Part shown: piece by piece, positions 21,901 to 31,753 of the stretch
Layout of the letters: every line of letters starts with the position of its first letter
Position numbering within the stretch: position 1 is the first letter of the stretch
NCBI GenBank assembly: GCA_030762895.1
Contig: CM061070.1
Coordinates: 32,949,652 to 33,013,651 of the forward strand
Origin: Sophora flavescens
Lineage: Eukaryota; Streptophyta; Magnoliopsida; Fabales; Fabaceae
Reading direction: 5' to 3'
Length of the DNA: 64,000 nt
Program-made: the position numbers and the translations under genes
Notes under the pieces: generated by a model
What the model was told of the DNA's origin: nothing
Database searches by the model: none
The model's input: only the letters and a program-made list of their open reading frames with translations

Positions 21901-24179
21901 TATTTTACTAGCCTTGGCCGAATATCCTAAGTTTATAACTTAGTGGGATTTTAATTCAACTTTGTTAAATGATCATCGTTTATGAACTCCTAACACTTAA
22001 GGATCATAAATCTATGAGTTGTATAATTTTCGGGAAACTCTAACCCTAAGAACTAGTCTTGGCCGAACCTATACCTTGTGGTTTAGTGTTCTTGTTTGAT
22101 TGTAACTTGTGATTTTTTGTTCATAACCTTAGACTTCTAACACAGAGGAAACAAGGACGTTCGTGGTATACCTCTCCAATCATCTAATCTCCTTACCTTC
22201 ACGGAAGGTAAGAGGTGATTGCCTAGGGATATTCAATGGCTATATGCATGTGTGTATGTCTTTACTTGAATGATTTGAATATTATTATGATGTGGAGCAA
22301 ATACTTGAATGACTTGTTTACTTAAACTATTGTGATTGTTACTTGAAGTTGATTATTACTTGCCTTAAAGTATCGTGATTTGTATATATGGGATGAACTA
22401 TCGTTATCTGTGATATTATTGTTGAGAATGTATTACTGTTGATTGAAGTTTGAGAAGCCGGACTTGAGTCTGTGCTCAATGATTATAAGGATTAAAAGCC
22501 TTAATAAGCCTTGAATAGAACTTTGAAAGTATTGGTTTCATTTATAAAAGATCCTTGTTTAAAATGCTTACTTCAAGAGAATGAGATTCTTGTTTTGAAA
22601 AGAAATGTTGAAGTGTTTTTAAGTCAATAAAAACTACCTTTTTATGATCCCAAGTTTGTACGAGAGAAAAACTTTTTCGAACTATGTGTTTTATGAAGGA
22701 AAAACCCCTTTGGCAATATTTGATTTTACTCAGTCAAGGATTTCAAAAGCAAACGAATTTCCTAATTGTTTTATAAAAAGATTTGTAAAGGAAAAGATTT
22801 TCTCGTAAATGATTTAGAAACGTTCGGTTACTTGGATAAGTGACTGAGGTTTTGTTTTGGTTTTTGATTTTCACTGAGCGAAAAGTAAGCACATGTGAAA
22901 TAGAATCTAGTTCGCGAGACGTTGCTTCTAGTATTCAGTTATATGCACGCGATCTGGGATCCGTGTCAAGAATCATGGACCAAGGGTCCTAATCGTGATA
23001 TTATGGGCCATGAGTCCTAATCTTGGAATTGAGGACTGTGTGTCCTATTTTTGTTGTTATGGGATAGGAGTCCTTATCATGTTCAAATAAAACATGGATA
23101 AAATTACAATTGTTTCTACAACCACAACTTTGGACCGCGACATCGGTCTAATGTGTTGTGATTGAGCACTCAGACTGCGCGTCCTATGTTAGTGATTTTC
23201 AAGTAATGAAAATTATGAATAGTCGTTAGCTTTGGGCTTCGACAACGGAAAAGAGAGAACACAAAGAAAAGTTTCGATAATGAAAAGTCTTTTATTCATA
23301 TGCATTTCCCATTAGCAGATGCTTGAGTTACCGAATACCCGCTTAAGATGTGGTATTTGATGATGTATACATTCGAATGACCGTTATAAGGGATTTGTGA
23401 TGATGTTGATCCGGGTGCATGAGGTGACGGAGGCAACTTGCCAATGAGGCATACGAGCCTAATCAACTCTTTCTTTCTTAATGATAAAACGGTGATGGCA
23501 TCTCTTGAGATTAAGTTTAGAGCCTGATGATTGAAGTGTCATGCATTATCTTTATAAAACTGATTGATTCGGGTATGAGACCCACTGATATAACACTTGT
23601 CGTTTTATCAATGAAAAATGCTTAAATGCTAATATGCCAATGTGTTGTATGTATCATGTATATGGTTGTTGTATGATATATCCATTTGCCGGTGTCTCAC
23701 TCTTACAGTTATATCAGGTCCCTTCAGGTTTGCTTTATTACCTTGGTACTCTAGTACCGATGTTGCAGAGGAGTTTTCTAAGTCACTTGAAGACCTAGTG
23801 TTAGAGGTTGGGAAAATATTCTGATTGGGGGTCTCTCCAATGAATATTTGATAGAATGACCAGCTTAGGAGTCTGAGTTAGGTTGTATATCTAAAGAGGT
23901 CGATAAATGTAGTGTTATATACATCCATCTTTAGTTTAAACTTTTTCTTCCGAGAATGGAAACTTAGAGAAATGTTGCATGTCATGGCAACTCTGTTACG
24001 AATGTGACTTTACATTTTAAATATATGTATTATGGATTTCAGAGTTTCCTTAAAGAAAAATTTTATACCCCAGTTTTTTGACGTAAAAGAAAACAATTTT
24101 CCGAAAGCAACCAGTAAATTATCTTTTTTTACTTCCGCATGTGTTACGTAGTTATACCCAAGGGGGGTGTTACAGTTAT

Positions 24180-24511
24180 AACATTAAAAATTGTTTGTGA
24201 TTCGTGAACTTTATCTGCAAGGTTAGGGTTCGAATCTTGAAGCCGTCACTTTGAGAAGGATTTTATCTAACTACCACTCTTGGTCCAAGAGTTAGTCTCA
24301 CAGATTTGCTTGTGGGAGTCCCAGTCAAAGATAAAAAGAAGATTAAAAATGTTTGGCTCTTACGATAACTGCCTTAAAAGTCATATAAACATAATTTGAG
24401 GTTGATTGATGGTGTAAAAACTTTACACTCGAAATGTAGGAAAATTAAACTTTAAACACAATATCACAATAACACAACTTCAACAAAATCACCATTCCAA
24501 CATTGCTATTT
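24180..24511. other. AT-rich spacer
   Basis: No ORF, repeat or RNA gene recognised between the solo LTR and the MITE. Confidence 0.4.
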
Positions 24512-24520
24512 TTAAACGAT

Positions 24521-24991
24521 GGATTAATTGCACTTTTTGTTCCCCTACTGCTGCCATTTGCGATTTGGTCCCTAGGATTTTAGAACATCTAGTCCTCATA
24601 TATTTTCAATGTTGCAAATTCAGTCATGTCATTCAATGTTCATCAATTTCTCAATGATCAAAAAGAGAGGAACCACTGCTCTAAGCACATAGAACCTCCG
24701 GTTGATCTTCTCCCCCCTCTGCCTCTCTCTGCCATTTACTGGTTTTGTTGATCCTTTCCGGGATCCTATTTATTAGTTTCATCACAGGGTCATTTAATAC
24801 ACAAAATCTCAACAAGAGGTTCTATGCCCTTAAATCGGTGGTTCCTCTCTATTGAACATTGAAAATTGACAGACATTAAATGGAAGAATCGAATTTGCAA
24901 CATTGAAAAAATAAGAGGACCAAATTTCCTCAAAATTATAGATCGAAATCGCACATGACCGATAGTAAGGGACCAAAAGTACAATTAAGCA
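24521..24991. mobile_element. Mutator-type MITE with long inverted ends
   Basis: Ends GGATTAATTGCACTTTTTG and its inverted partner (reading TGCTTAATTGTACTTTTGG on the minus strand) extend as imperfect inverted repeats for about 150 bp, including GGTCC, CAATGTTGCAAATTC and AGAGAGGAACCAC on both arms. The flanks are TTAAACGAT (24512-24520) and TTAAACAAT (24992-25000), a 9-bp duplication with one mismatch, as made by Mutator-like transposases. No coding capacity. Confidence 0.8.
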
Positions 24992-25000
24992 TTAAACAAT

Positions 25001-25994
25001 TTATCATCAATATTTTTTTAGATACATATTTATCACTTACAACCTTCTATAGTTTATATATCCGTTACCTTATGCTTTCACTTCGCCTTTGAAAGAAGTA
25101 TGGAAGAAAGAATTAAAAGAAAAAAGATAATGAGTAGATTTTTGTTTGGATTAAAAGAAATAGAAGATAAATTAAAGTTGAGTTTTCTAATAAAGCCATA
25201 TTAGTCCCTAATAATATATTTGCATGGCAAAAAACATAAGGGTAGATCAGTAATTTCAATTTTTCTCTCTAGCTATTTTCAAAATCTTACCAAGTGGGAA
25301 GAGATTTTTTCATGTGAGTCCCACCACATCTTTTCTCTCTTCCCTCGTTTCTCTCTCTTTCCAAACTATAGAACCAGTCCCAGCCCAACGTATTTTTAGG
25401 CCTAAAGCAAAATTTGAGATAAGTTGTTTTTAAAATAATAATATTAATTTATTAAAACTATTATATTTTTATTTAAAATTTATCTTTGTTATAAATTTCT
25501 ATGTTTTTAAAGTGTAAAATTATTACGGTTGATGTAAATTTTCATTGTGTATACATGCAACCCCATGTAAAATTTCTTTTAGTTTATGGTTTAGTGTTTT
25601 AAATTATTTTTGTTGTCAAGTTTAAGTAACAAAAAAATTTAGATGCCTAAATTTGGAAGATCAAATAACCAAAAAAAATTTTGGGGGCCTTTAGCAGCTT
25701 TAAAGTTGGATTCAAGTAAAGGATTCAAGTATGCCTTTTTCCAATTTTACCAATAATGGGAAAATAATTTACCAAACTTCTAATGATTTACATCTATCCA
25801 CGTTCAGAATGGTGAATAAGACTTTTACCTACAATTTCTCATTTTACTTTACACATCTACCAAAAGCTACCAAGACGAGCTTTGCTTCCTTAATAGAAGT
25901 ATTCCAATTGGGTGAGTTGAATGCATTGAAGATGCTAGTGAAGCATGGGGCAAGTCTTCAATCCTCACTACTAAGAGTTGAGCTTGCATACTCT
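25001..25994. other. AT-rich intergenic DNA, possible degraded MITE at 25395-25710
   Basis: The stretch 25395-25710 has weakly inverted ends (TTAGGCCTAAAGCAAAATTT and AAATTTTGGGGGCCTTTAGC), suggesting an old element. The frame at 25731-26021 resembles nothing I recognise and is probably chance. Otherwise nothing seen. Confidence 0.3.
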
Positions 25995-27110
25995 AAGGGG
26001 CATAATGGGTTTTTCCTGTAAAATAAAATTTAAAACAAAAACCAAAAAGTCATCTCTTCTCTATCTTCTCTTCGTTGGCTTCCTCCTGTTGTCCATCATC
26101 GCCGTCGACAATGGGTAGCTGAATCCACCACATCGACGGCTGAACCCACAGTGCTGATCATAGAGACTTTGGTGCCCGATTCGTGGTGGTCCGGGCTCGC
26201 AAATCAGGGACGACGTGAGTGTGACGTGGTGACGGCGAAGCAGATCTGGTTCTCGCGGCGGAGCGGATCTCAGTTCTTAGCGCCAAGGTGGAGGAGCTCT
26301 CCCCACAAAATACCTCCATCCAACCCATCACTGGATACCAACAAGCATCGCAGAAATCAGTCCGCCGCCGCCCATGTTATTCGCGCCGCTGCGAAGACTC
26401 CTGTACGCTGTCACGCTTAGAGAGCAGAGCCGCTCCGAGGTCGCTACTCGCCTCAGTCGCATGCACCAAACTAGATCTTGTGGTCCGTCGTTCTTGCTCC
26501 GCTCAGCCACCGTTATCCCCCCCCCCCCTCCCTGTGCAATGCGTGTCGCCACTCCCACTTTCTGCCTTTGTCTTCGCTTGATCAATGTGGTATAAAAAGC
26601 AGAAAGTTGATCACGAATCATTGCCCCACACGACGGAGGAGGAGTCGGATCAGAGGTGCACCGCCTCCGCCGGACAATGGCGGCACACTGTAGCTTCTTT
26701 GTGATGAATGTATATTAAGTCTGTTTTTATACCAATATATTGTTTCTCTTCTCCATTTTCATGCCATTTGTTTTCCTCATCAATCTTCATCTATTTCTCT
26801 GGGTTTGTATGTAAAAATATGTACTTTGTGTTTTAATTTTTGAAACCCATTCCATTTGTCTGGAAGAAGTGTTTCTTCATTGATCAGAGAGATGAAGTCG
26901 CTGTAGAAGGTAGTTTGGTGGCCGAAAAGGAAAACACATGGAGGAGTGGTGGCAGTGTGATGGCGATCGTACCACACGGTGGTAATAGAGTGGCGGCGGT
27001 GGGCTGCCGTGGTGGAACAGTGTTACAGTGGTGTCGATGATGCAGAAGGAAGGGATGGGGAGGTTTATTTTTTAGGTGTTTTTCCCTTTTTACCCCTTTC
27101 AATCTCAACC
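25995..27110. other. GC-rich island with weak inverted ends, possible gene-fragment carrier
   Basis: Bases 26090-26700 are distinctly GC-rich against an AT-rich background, with CCGCCGCC motifs and a C10 run at 26519-26528. The edges show loosely inverted sequence: AAGGGGCATAATGGG near 25995 and CCCTTTTTACCCCTTT near 27085-27100 (AAAGGGGTAAAAAGGG on the minus strand). This pattern would fit a Pack-MULE-like carrier of host gene pieces, but the ends are weak, no target duplication was found, and the overlapping frames (26151-26693) show no family I know. Confidence 0.25.
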
Positions 27111-27117
27111 ATTGATC

Positions 27118-27205
27118 TTTTTTAATATTATATCAATGGTTATAATTGAAAGAGGATCCATCCTCCCCTATAGGGAGTGAGGATTGAAGACAAAGCCGTG
27201 AAGCA
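27118..27205. repeat. Dispersed repeat, copy 1
   Basis: TTTTTTAATATTATATCAAT, then GGTTATAATTGA, GAGGATCCATCCTC and GTGAGGATTGAAGACA follow in the same order as in 42436-42515. The two are diverged copies of one short repeat of unknown type. Confidence 0.5.
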
Positions 27206-27824
27206 TGCTCCCATTAACATCATACTTATGAGGCCTTAAATTTTTAATCCTCCAACCCATGAGTTGTGCACCCATCCTCCATGTAGTGAAACAGGATGCA
27301 AGCCGTTATCCGGTCATGACAATCAAAAATTTTCTTTCACTTTCCTCTACCTCTGTCTATCTATCAGACCACTCCTCCTCTGTCATATGAATGACGAATC
27401 CAGTTCAGCATCAAACCCTCATTCAATTTTTTCATCACTCGTTTCAACCTTGGAGTCTCCATTCTTTGCTTCATTCCTTTGTCACAGTATCCATCATCAA
27501 ACCATCTTCCTCAGGTTTCAAGATCACCCCTTTACTGCGATAAAGAAGCCCTGTCTGCATTACGTGGTAGAACTTATCTCTATGTCGTGCAAGAGGATAA
27601 GGATCTACTAGTTTTCCACCCTGATACCCTTCTCTAAGAGTAACAATAGTTGGTTTACACTTCAATGAAGAATTTTCTGGAATATAGAATATTCCTCTCC
27701 TCTCCTTTTCCCTCTTCCCTTCCCTTCCCACTTCAACTTCTCAACTATTTCCTATCATTATTTTTTCCTTTATTTTTAATCACTCCTCATCCTCAAACAA
27801 CATATGCGGGTTTTGGCTTGGAGG
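27206..27824. other. Intergenic DNA left of the Tat element
   Basis: Pyrimidine-rich on the plus strand in places. Two overlapping frames exist (27264-27611 plus; 27471-27731 minus) but neither shows a family motif. No RNA gene or repeat recognised. Confidence 0.3.
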
Positions 27825-27992
27825 ATTAGTGTTCCTGCCGAGACCCGACTTGCCGGAATCTCGCAGTAGAATGTTTGACCAAGAGTGAACAGTGGGAGTT
27901 GTTTTAGATTATGTCTTGACAGAATATTGTACTATAGTCCTACGTATACTAGTGGGAATCAAAGCCAGACGTAGTTCTTAGTTTAACCATTG

Positions 27993-28090
27993 GTCATATA
28001 GTGATATCAATCCGTTAATCTTGTATCTGATGAATACCAGCAAGCATGAACTCTTCAATAGTCTCTTGGTCAAGCTGGTTCCTCTAATAC
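27993..28090. repeat. 98-bp direct duplication, left copy
   Basis: Begins GTCATATAGTGATATC and ends GGTTCCTCTAATAC. It is identical by eye to 30466-30563, and together they bracket the insertion. The homologous part of the right LTR (starting near 40875) is single-copy and differs at several bases, so the duplication arose within this LTR. Confidence 0.93.
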
Positions 28091-29734
28091 TAAAATTATA
28101 AAAATCTGCAAAAATATTAAAAATGATCTTTGTGCATGTTCTTAGTCCCATTTCTTATTGGTTGCAAGTGTCTTTAAGCCCATGATCCAAGTCATCCAAC
28201 ACAAAAAATAATAATAAATAAATAAAGGAATCAGAAGTTTGACTCTTTTAAAAAAAATAAAAAAATAAAAAAAAATTAATAAATAAAAAAAATAAAAAAA
28301 TTTAAAAGTGACAAAAGAACAAAACAAAGAATGCAGAACGTTGCAGGCATAGCAGAACGTTGCATACATCCATGAAGAAAAAGCCAAAGCTCTTGAAGCA
28401 TTTCAGAATAAGAAAAGGGACCTAACATAAAGGAAGAAAGATGCATAGAGTTGAAAGGCAACACAGTTGAAGCAAAAACCAAAATGGAAAATAGACAAGG
28501 ACATTGGTATGCAACTTTGAAGCTGGCTTGGGACTTGTCTTTTGTTGTTACGGAGAAGAGTTTGTTTAAAAGGAGGAACCAGACCAGCAGAAAATACTCA
28601 ATCCTGTACTGACTTTTTTTCTTTTTTCTCTCTCTTTCTCTTTTCTTCTTCCCCTCTTCTCTCACGTTCCAGACTATTTTTTTTTCCTTCCTTCTTCTTT
28701 TATCTTAACATCATCTTCTTCCTCTATTTCTCCATCCTCTTCAACAAACCAGCCACACACACACACCACACCCTCTTTCTTCCTCCCTTCATCCTTCTCT
28801 CATCCTTCATCTTCTTCAACAACCCAACAACAACAACCAAGAAAAAACAGAAAAATCCACCAGACACCATTCCACCTTCTCCATTCCTAACGCTTCACCA
28901 CTTCTCATCACCAACACTTCCATAACTACAAGGAACCCACAGCCTGTATTAAACCCCACTTGACTTCCCATTTTCATTCAAATAAATTGCCAAATACCAT
29001 AAACCCATCCTTACCCACAACTCAGATCCGTTTCTGGTTCGTCCACCACGTTGCAGATCCATTTCTGGTTCGTCCTCCACCACGTTGCAGATCCGGTTCT
29101 GGCTCAACCTCCCTAACGCCCTGCGTCGCACACCGCCACGCCCCAGACGACCAGACCCACCGCACACCGCCGGCCGCCGCTCGCGACATCACCTCCGTGT
29201 CCACCCATCATCACCGCATCGACCACCACCCTCCACCACGCACGCTCTCCGGCTTTGCTTTGTCACTGCCGTTGATTGGGGTATTGTGTCCCTGTTTGTG
29301 TGTGTTGTGCCTTTTCCTTATTTTTACTTTGGTTGATTTAAGGTTTTGTCGGAAGGTGTTGCATGTTGGGTTCACATGGGCTTTAGTTGACCCAACAAAA
29401 TGGTTTCAAAAATATCCAAAAAAATACTTTTCTGAATTTGAGCCTGACTAATTATTAACCTCACTTTGTTTCTTTTTTTTTCTTCTCAAAAATCAAAAGA
29501 TAAAAAAATTGAAAAATGAAAATATCCCTTTTTAAAAAATGTTTTTAGTTCCTTGTTTTAAATCAAAACTTTTTTTTACTCAATCAAAACAAATCAAAAA
29601 TCCTTTTCAAAAACTGAAAATTAATCAACCAATCAAATCTTTTTAAGAGAACTACGTGGCTTTGAGTTTCCCATCGCACCCGGGAATACGTAGGAGCAAG
29701 ATAAATCATCTTGTCGGGCCAAAACTAAATTTTT

Positions 29735-30060
29735 CCTTTTTTGTATCTCCTTTTTATGTCAAAATAATTAATCAAAAAATTAAACTTTTCCATTTTTAGG
29801 GATGCTCTATGGACACGGTGCCATGTTCAGTCCCTTAGATTTGAGGTTGCCATGTGGACTCATGTGCCACGTTCAACCTCATTTAATTAATTTTCCTTTT
29901 TTTTTTTGCATCCCCTTTTTATGTTAAAATAATTAATCAAAATAATTAAACTTTTCTCTTTCCAGGGATGCTCTATGGACATGGTGCCATGTTTAATCCC
30001 TTAGATTTGAGGTTGCCCTGTGGACTCATGTGACATGTTCAACCTCATTTAGTTTTTATT
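29735..30060 (+). repeat. 166-bp direct repeat, two copies
   Basis: Both copies run from a TTTTTGTATCTCC/TTTTTGCATCCCC stretch through AATTAATCAAAA and AGGGATGCTCTATGGACA to TTCAACCTCATTTA. Copy starts are about 166 bp apart (GGGATGCTC at 29799 and 29965). Confidence 0.85.
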
Positions 30061-30345
30061 AACCATAAAGTTAAAAATATTAAAAATTTAATAAAAGTCA
30101 AAAATTAAAATTTAAAATAATTCTTTCTTGTAAATAATTTTCGGGGTAAAATAAATATTTAAAAGGTTATTAAAATATTTTTTGCACAATTAACTTGAGG
30201 TACCGTTTTTTAAACGGGCGATGTGGGGTGCTAATACCTTCCCTACTCGTAACCGACTCCCGGACTCATATCTCTCTTTTTTTAAAAGACCAGTTTACCT
30301 TTAAATAATTGGGTTTTTCTAAGATTTTCCCAATAAAAATCTTAG

Positions 30346-30465
30346 TGGCGACTCCTCTGACTTTTCATCCCTTTTCGCGGCTCCCGGACGGGACGGTCGC
30401 GACAACTGGCGACTCCTCTGACTTTTCATCCCTTTTCACGGCTCCCGGACGGGACGTTCGCGACA
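30346..30465 (+). repeat. 61-bp tandem duplication beginning with a PBS-like TGGCGACTCC
   Basis: Unit 1 (30346-30406) and unit 2 (30407-30465) both start TGGCGACTCCTCTGAC and carry CTCCCGGACGGGACG, with two substitutions. TGGCGACTCC resembles the primer-binding site of Ogre-like Tat elements, so an LTR/PBS junction appears to be duplicated. Confidence 0.8.
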
Positions 30466-30563
30466 GTCATATAGTGATATCAATCCGTTAATCTTGTATC
30501 TGATGAATACCAGCAAGCATGAACTCTTCAATAGTCTCTTGGTCAAGCTGGTTCCTCTAATAC
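30466..30563. repeat. 98-bp direct duplication, right copy
   Basis: Identical to 27993-28090; LTR sequence continues from it (GCTTAAGGGAGATTC) exactly as in the right LTR near 40970. Confidence 0.93.
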
Positions 30564-30621
30564 GCTTAAGGGAGATTCACCTAGGTTAGTGAAAGTAAGT
30601 CTTTTTCTTAGGGTCCTCCTC

Positions 30622-30630
30622 CTTTTATAA
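30622..30630 (-). promoter_or_regulatory. TATA box of the Tat LTR
   Basis: Read on the minus strand it is TTATAAAAGGAGGAGG. The right LTR has the same box at 41027-41035, where it would drive the element's genomic transcript. Confidence 0.55.
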
Positions 30631-30855
30631 TATGATGTCATTATCTTTTAGAGATTTTGATTTATCTCTTCTTATGTCATAAATCCTCCTTGAGATATGA
30701 TTTCCTTAAATTGGGGATTTATCTCTTCTAGCCAGATAAGGTTATTTGAGATAATATCAAGATCATTAAAGATAATATCAATATCTTATCTTTTTCACCT
30801 TTATCAGATCGGGTATCCAAGCTCGGTGACCGGGTTTTACTCCTCGGCCAGTACA

Positions 30856-30873
30856 CAAGCCCCCCAAGCTTTG
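30856..30873 (-). other. Polypurine tract of the Tat element
   Basis: On the minus strand AAAGCTTGGGGGGCTTG directly precedes the 3' LTR start TGTACTGG. This is the expected plus-strand primer. A diverged second copy of this junction lies at about 31188-31228. Confidence 0.8.
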
Positions 30874-31095
30874 AGCTAAAAGCATAAAAGTTTTCATGAC
30901 AGTAGCCGAGCTTGGCCCTTAAAAACCTCTTTGGAGAATCTAGGATTTATGGTGTAGGTTCTCTTCCCCTTTTTACCATAGTCTCAATGACCGACCTTGT
31001 ACTTCGGCCAATCGTTTAACCTTGGGCGACCGAGCTTAGAAACTTGGTCTTTTTAGCCTTCCAATTTGGCGAGGTAAGTGGCCGATCTTTACACC

Positions 31096-31150
<55 letters not shown>

Positions 31151-31473
31151 TTTCGGTGAACCTGGTGGCTGAGCTTTAAACCTCGATGGAGTTTTACACC
31201 TCGACCCATACACAATCCCCCAAGCTTTTGAGCTTTTAAAAAACGAGGAAGCTTCTTTGAAGGAGCCGATCCTAATCGAGACGGGGGTAGTAGTGTCAGT
31301 TTTGCACCGTGACCAATGTTTCCTAGCTCCCGAGATGAAAAGAAACGTTGCCTTTGTTGTTAAGGCGAAGCTGACATGTGATGCGTGGCCATTATGACCT
31401 TATTTCCGAGTCCTGCTCTGCGGCTTCGTGCTCATATTCTTAATTGTGACAGCGTATATTCCGATGTCTCTGC
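30874..31473. other. Tat 3' untranslated region with (AT)n and a duplicated LTR/PPT-like junction
   Basis: No ORF is convincing. An (AT)25 microsatellite lies at 31099-31148. Bases 31185-31228 (GTTTTACACCTCGACCCATA, then CCCCCAAGCTTTTGAGC) repeat the LTR-end plus polypurine sequence of 30833-30876 in diverged form. Confidence 0.5.
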
Positions 31474-31615
31474 CACGTGTTGCTCCTCCATTGGTGCACC
31501 GAATTTGCGCTGACTTGAAGAAACGTTTCTCTTCTCTCACACGTCAACCACCATTGTTACTTCGAAAAGTAGCGTTTCATTTCTTTTTTGAAACGTTACT
31601 CTTTTTCTATAAATC
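31474..31615 (+). promoter_or_regulatory. Promoter-like region of the antisense ORF
   Basis: A G-box CACGTG at 31474-31479 and a TATA box CTATAAATC at 31607-31615 lie in the right order for plus-strand transcription, opposite to gag-pol. A CT-rich leader follows (31640-31725) before the ORF at 31754. Confidence 0.5.
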
Positions 31616-31753
31616 GAGCGAGCTCCGGATACAAGACTTCACCTTCCCTGAACCTTCTATTTTCTTCTCTTCCGAGCCTCTTCTTTTTCAAGATTTTACA
31701 CTTCCTTTCCTTCTAATGCTAGGCTCTTGCTAGAGCAAGGGCCTGATGAGGGT

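Larger units (their letters stand above)
20174..24174 (+). mobile_element. 4.0-kb solo LTR of a giant-LTR retrotransposon
   Basis: The segment begins TGTAACACCCTG and ends GGGTGTTACA, giving 10-bp inverted ends TGTAACACCC/GGGTGTTACA. It is flanked by a perfect 5-bp duplication, GTTAT at 20169-20173 and 24175-24179. No gag or pol lies inside, and the flanks join directly, so it is a solo LTR of 4,001 bp left by LTR-LTR recombination. A TATA box (20761-20770) sets the plus orientation. An internal minisatellite covers about 21310-21900. A second, inverted and truncated copy occupies 48571-52254. LTRs this long are uncommon; the lineage cannot be named because no coding region is present. Confidence 0.92.
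28091..30465 (+). mobile_element. 2.4-kb insertion resembling an Ogre/Tat-type LTR end
   Basis: The insert starts TAAAATTATAAAAATCTGC and ends GACGTTCGCGACA. Its right part resembles the 3' part of a large Tat/Ogre-type LTR, finishing GTCGCGACA followed by TGGCGACTCC, which looks like a primer-binding site. It holds a 166-bp direct repeat (29735-30060), pyrimidine-rich tracts at 28610-28730, and a CG-rich patch at 29085-29250. It lacks a clear TG start and a 5-bp duplication; instead the flanks carry the 98-bp duplication. The ORFs inside are compositional. I infer a filler or captured LTR fragment rather than a clean integration. Confidence 0.6.
27830..30855 (-). repeat. Tat 3' LTR (left), split by a 2.4-kb insertion
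   Basis: Without the inserted 2,375 bp and the extra 98-bp copy the LTR is 553 bp, matching the 554-bp right LTR. The plus-strand left edge reads TGTTCCTGCCGAG and the right edge CGGCCAGTACA. The insertion falls in the middle, at 28090/28091. Confidence 0.92.

Noticed and set aside
25731..26021. 96-codon plus ORF
   Set aside because: No domain, AT-rich composition, and no neighbours suggesting a gene.
27471..27731. Minus ORF containing FYHVMQTGLLYRSKG, faintly like a gypsy integrase N-terminus
   Set aside because: Zinc-binding residues and neighbouring integrase motifs are absent; similarity is too weak.
28542..28925. Phenylalanine/serine-rich ORF
   Set aside because: It is a translation of a pyrimidine-rich tract inside the inserted LTR-like DNA.
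28949..29451. Histidine/proline/arginine-rich overlapping ORFs on both strands
   Set aside because: Overlapping frames on both strands over CACC-rich DNA; no domain and no supporting start context.
31099..31148. Long AT run as an origin or matrix attachment site
   Set aside because: A plain (AT)n microsatellite; nothing else supports such a role.
31428..31733. 101-codon ORF upstream of the Tat antisense ORF
   Set aside because: It runs through the promoter-like and CT-rich leader segment and shows no domain.
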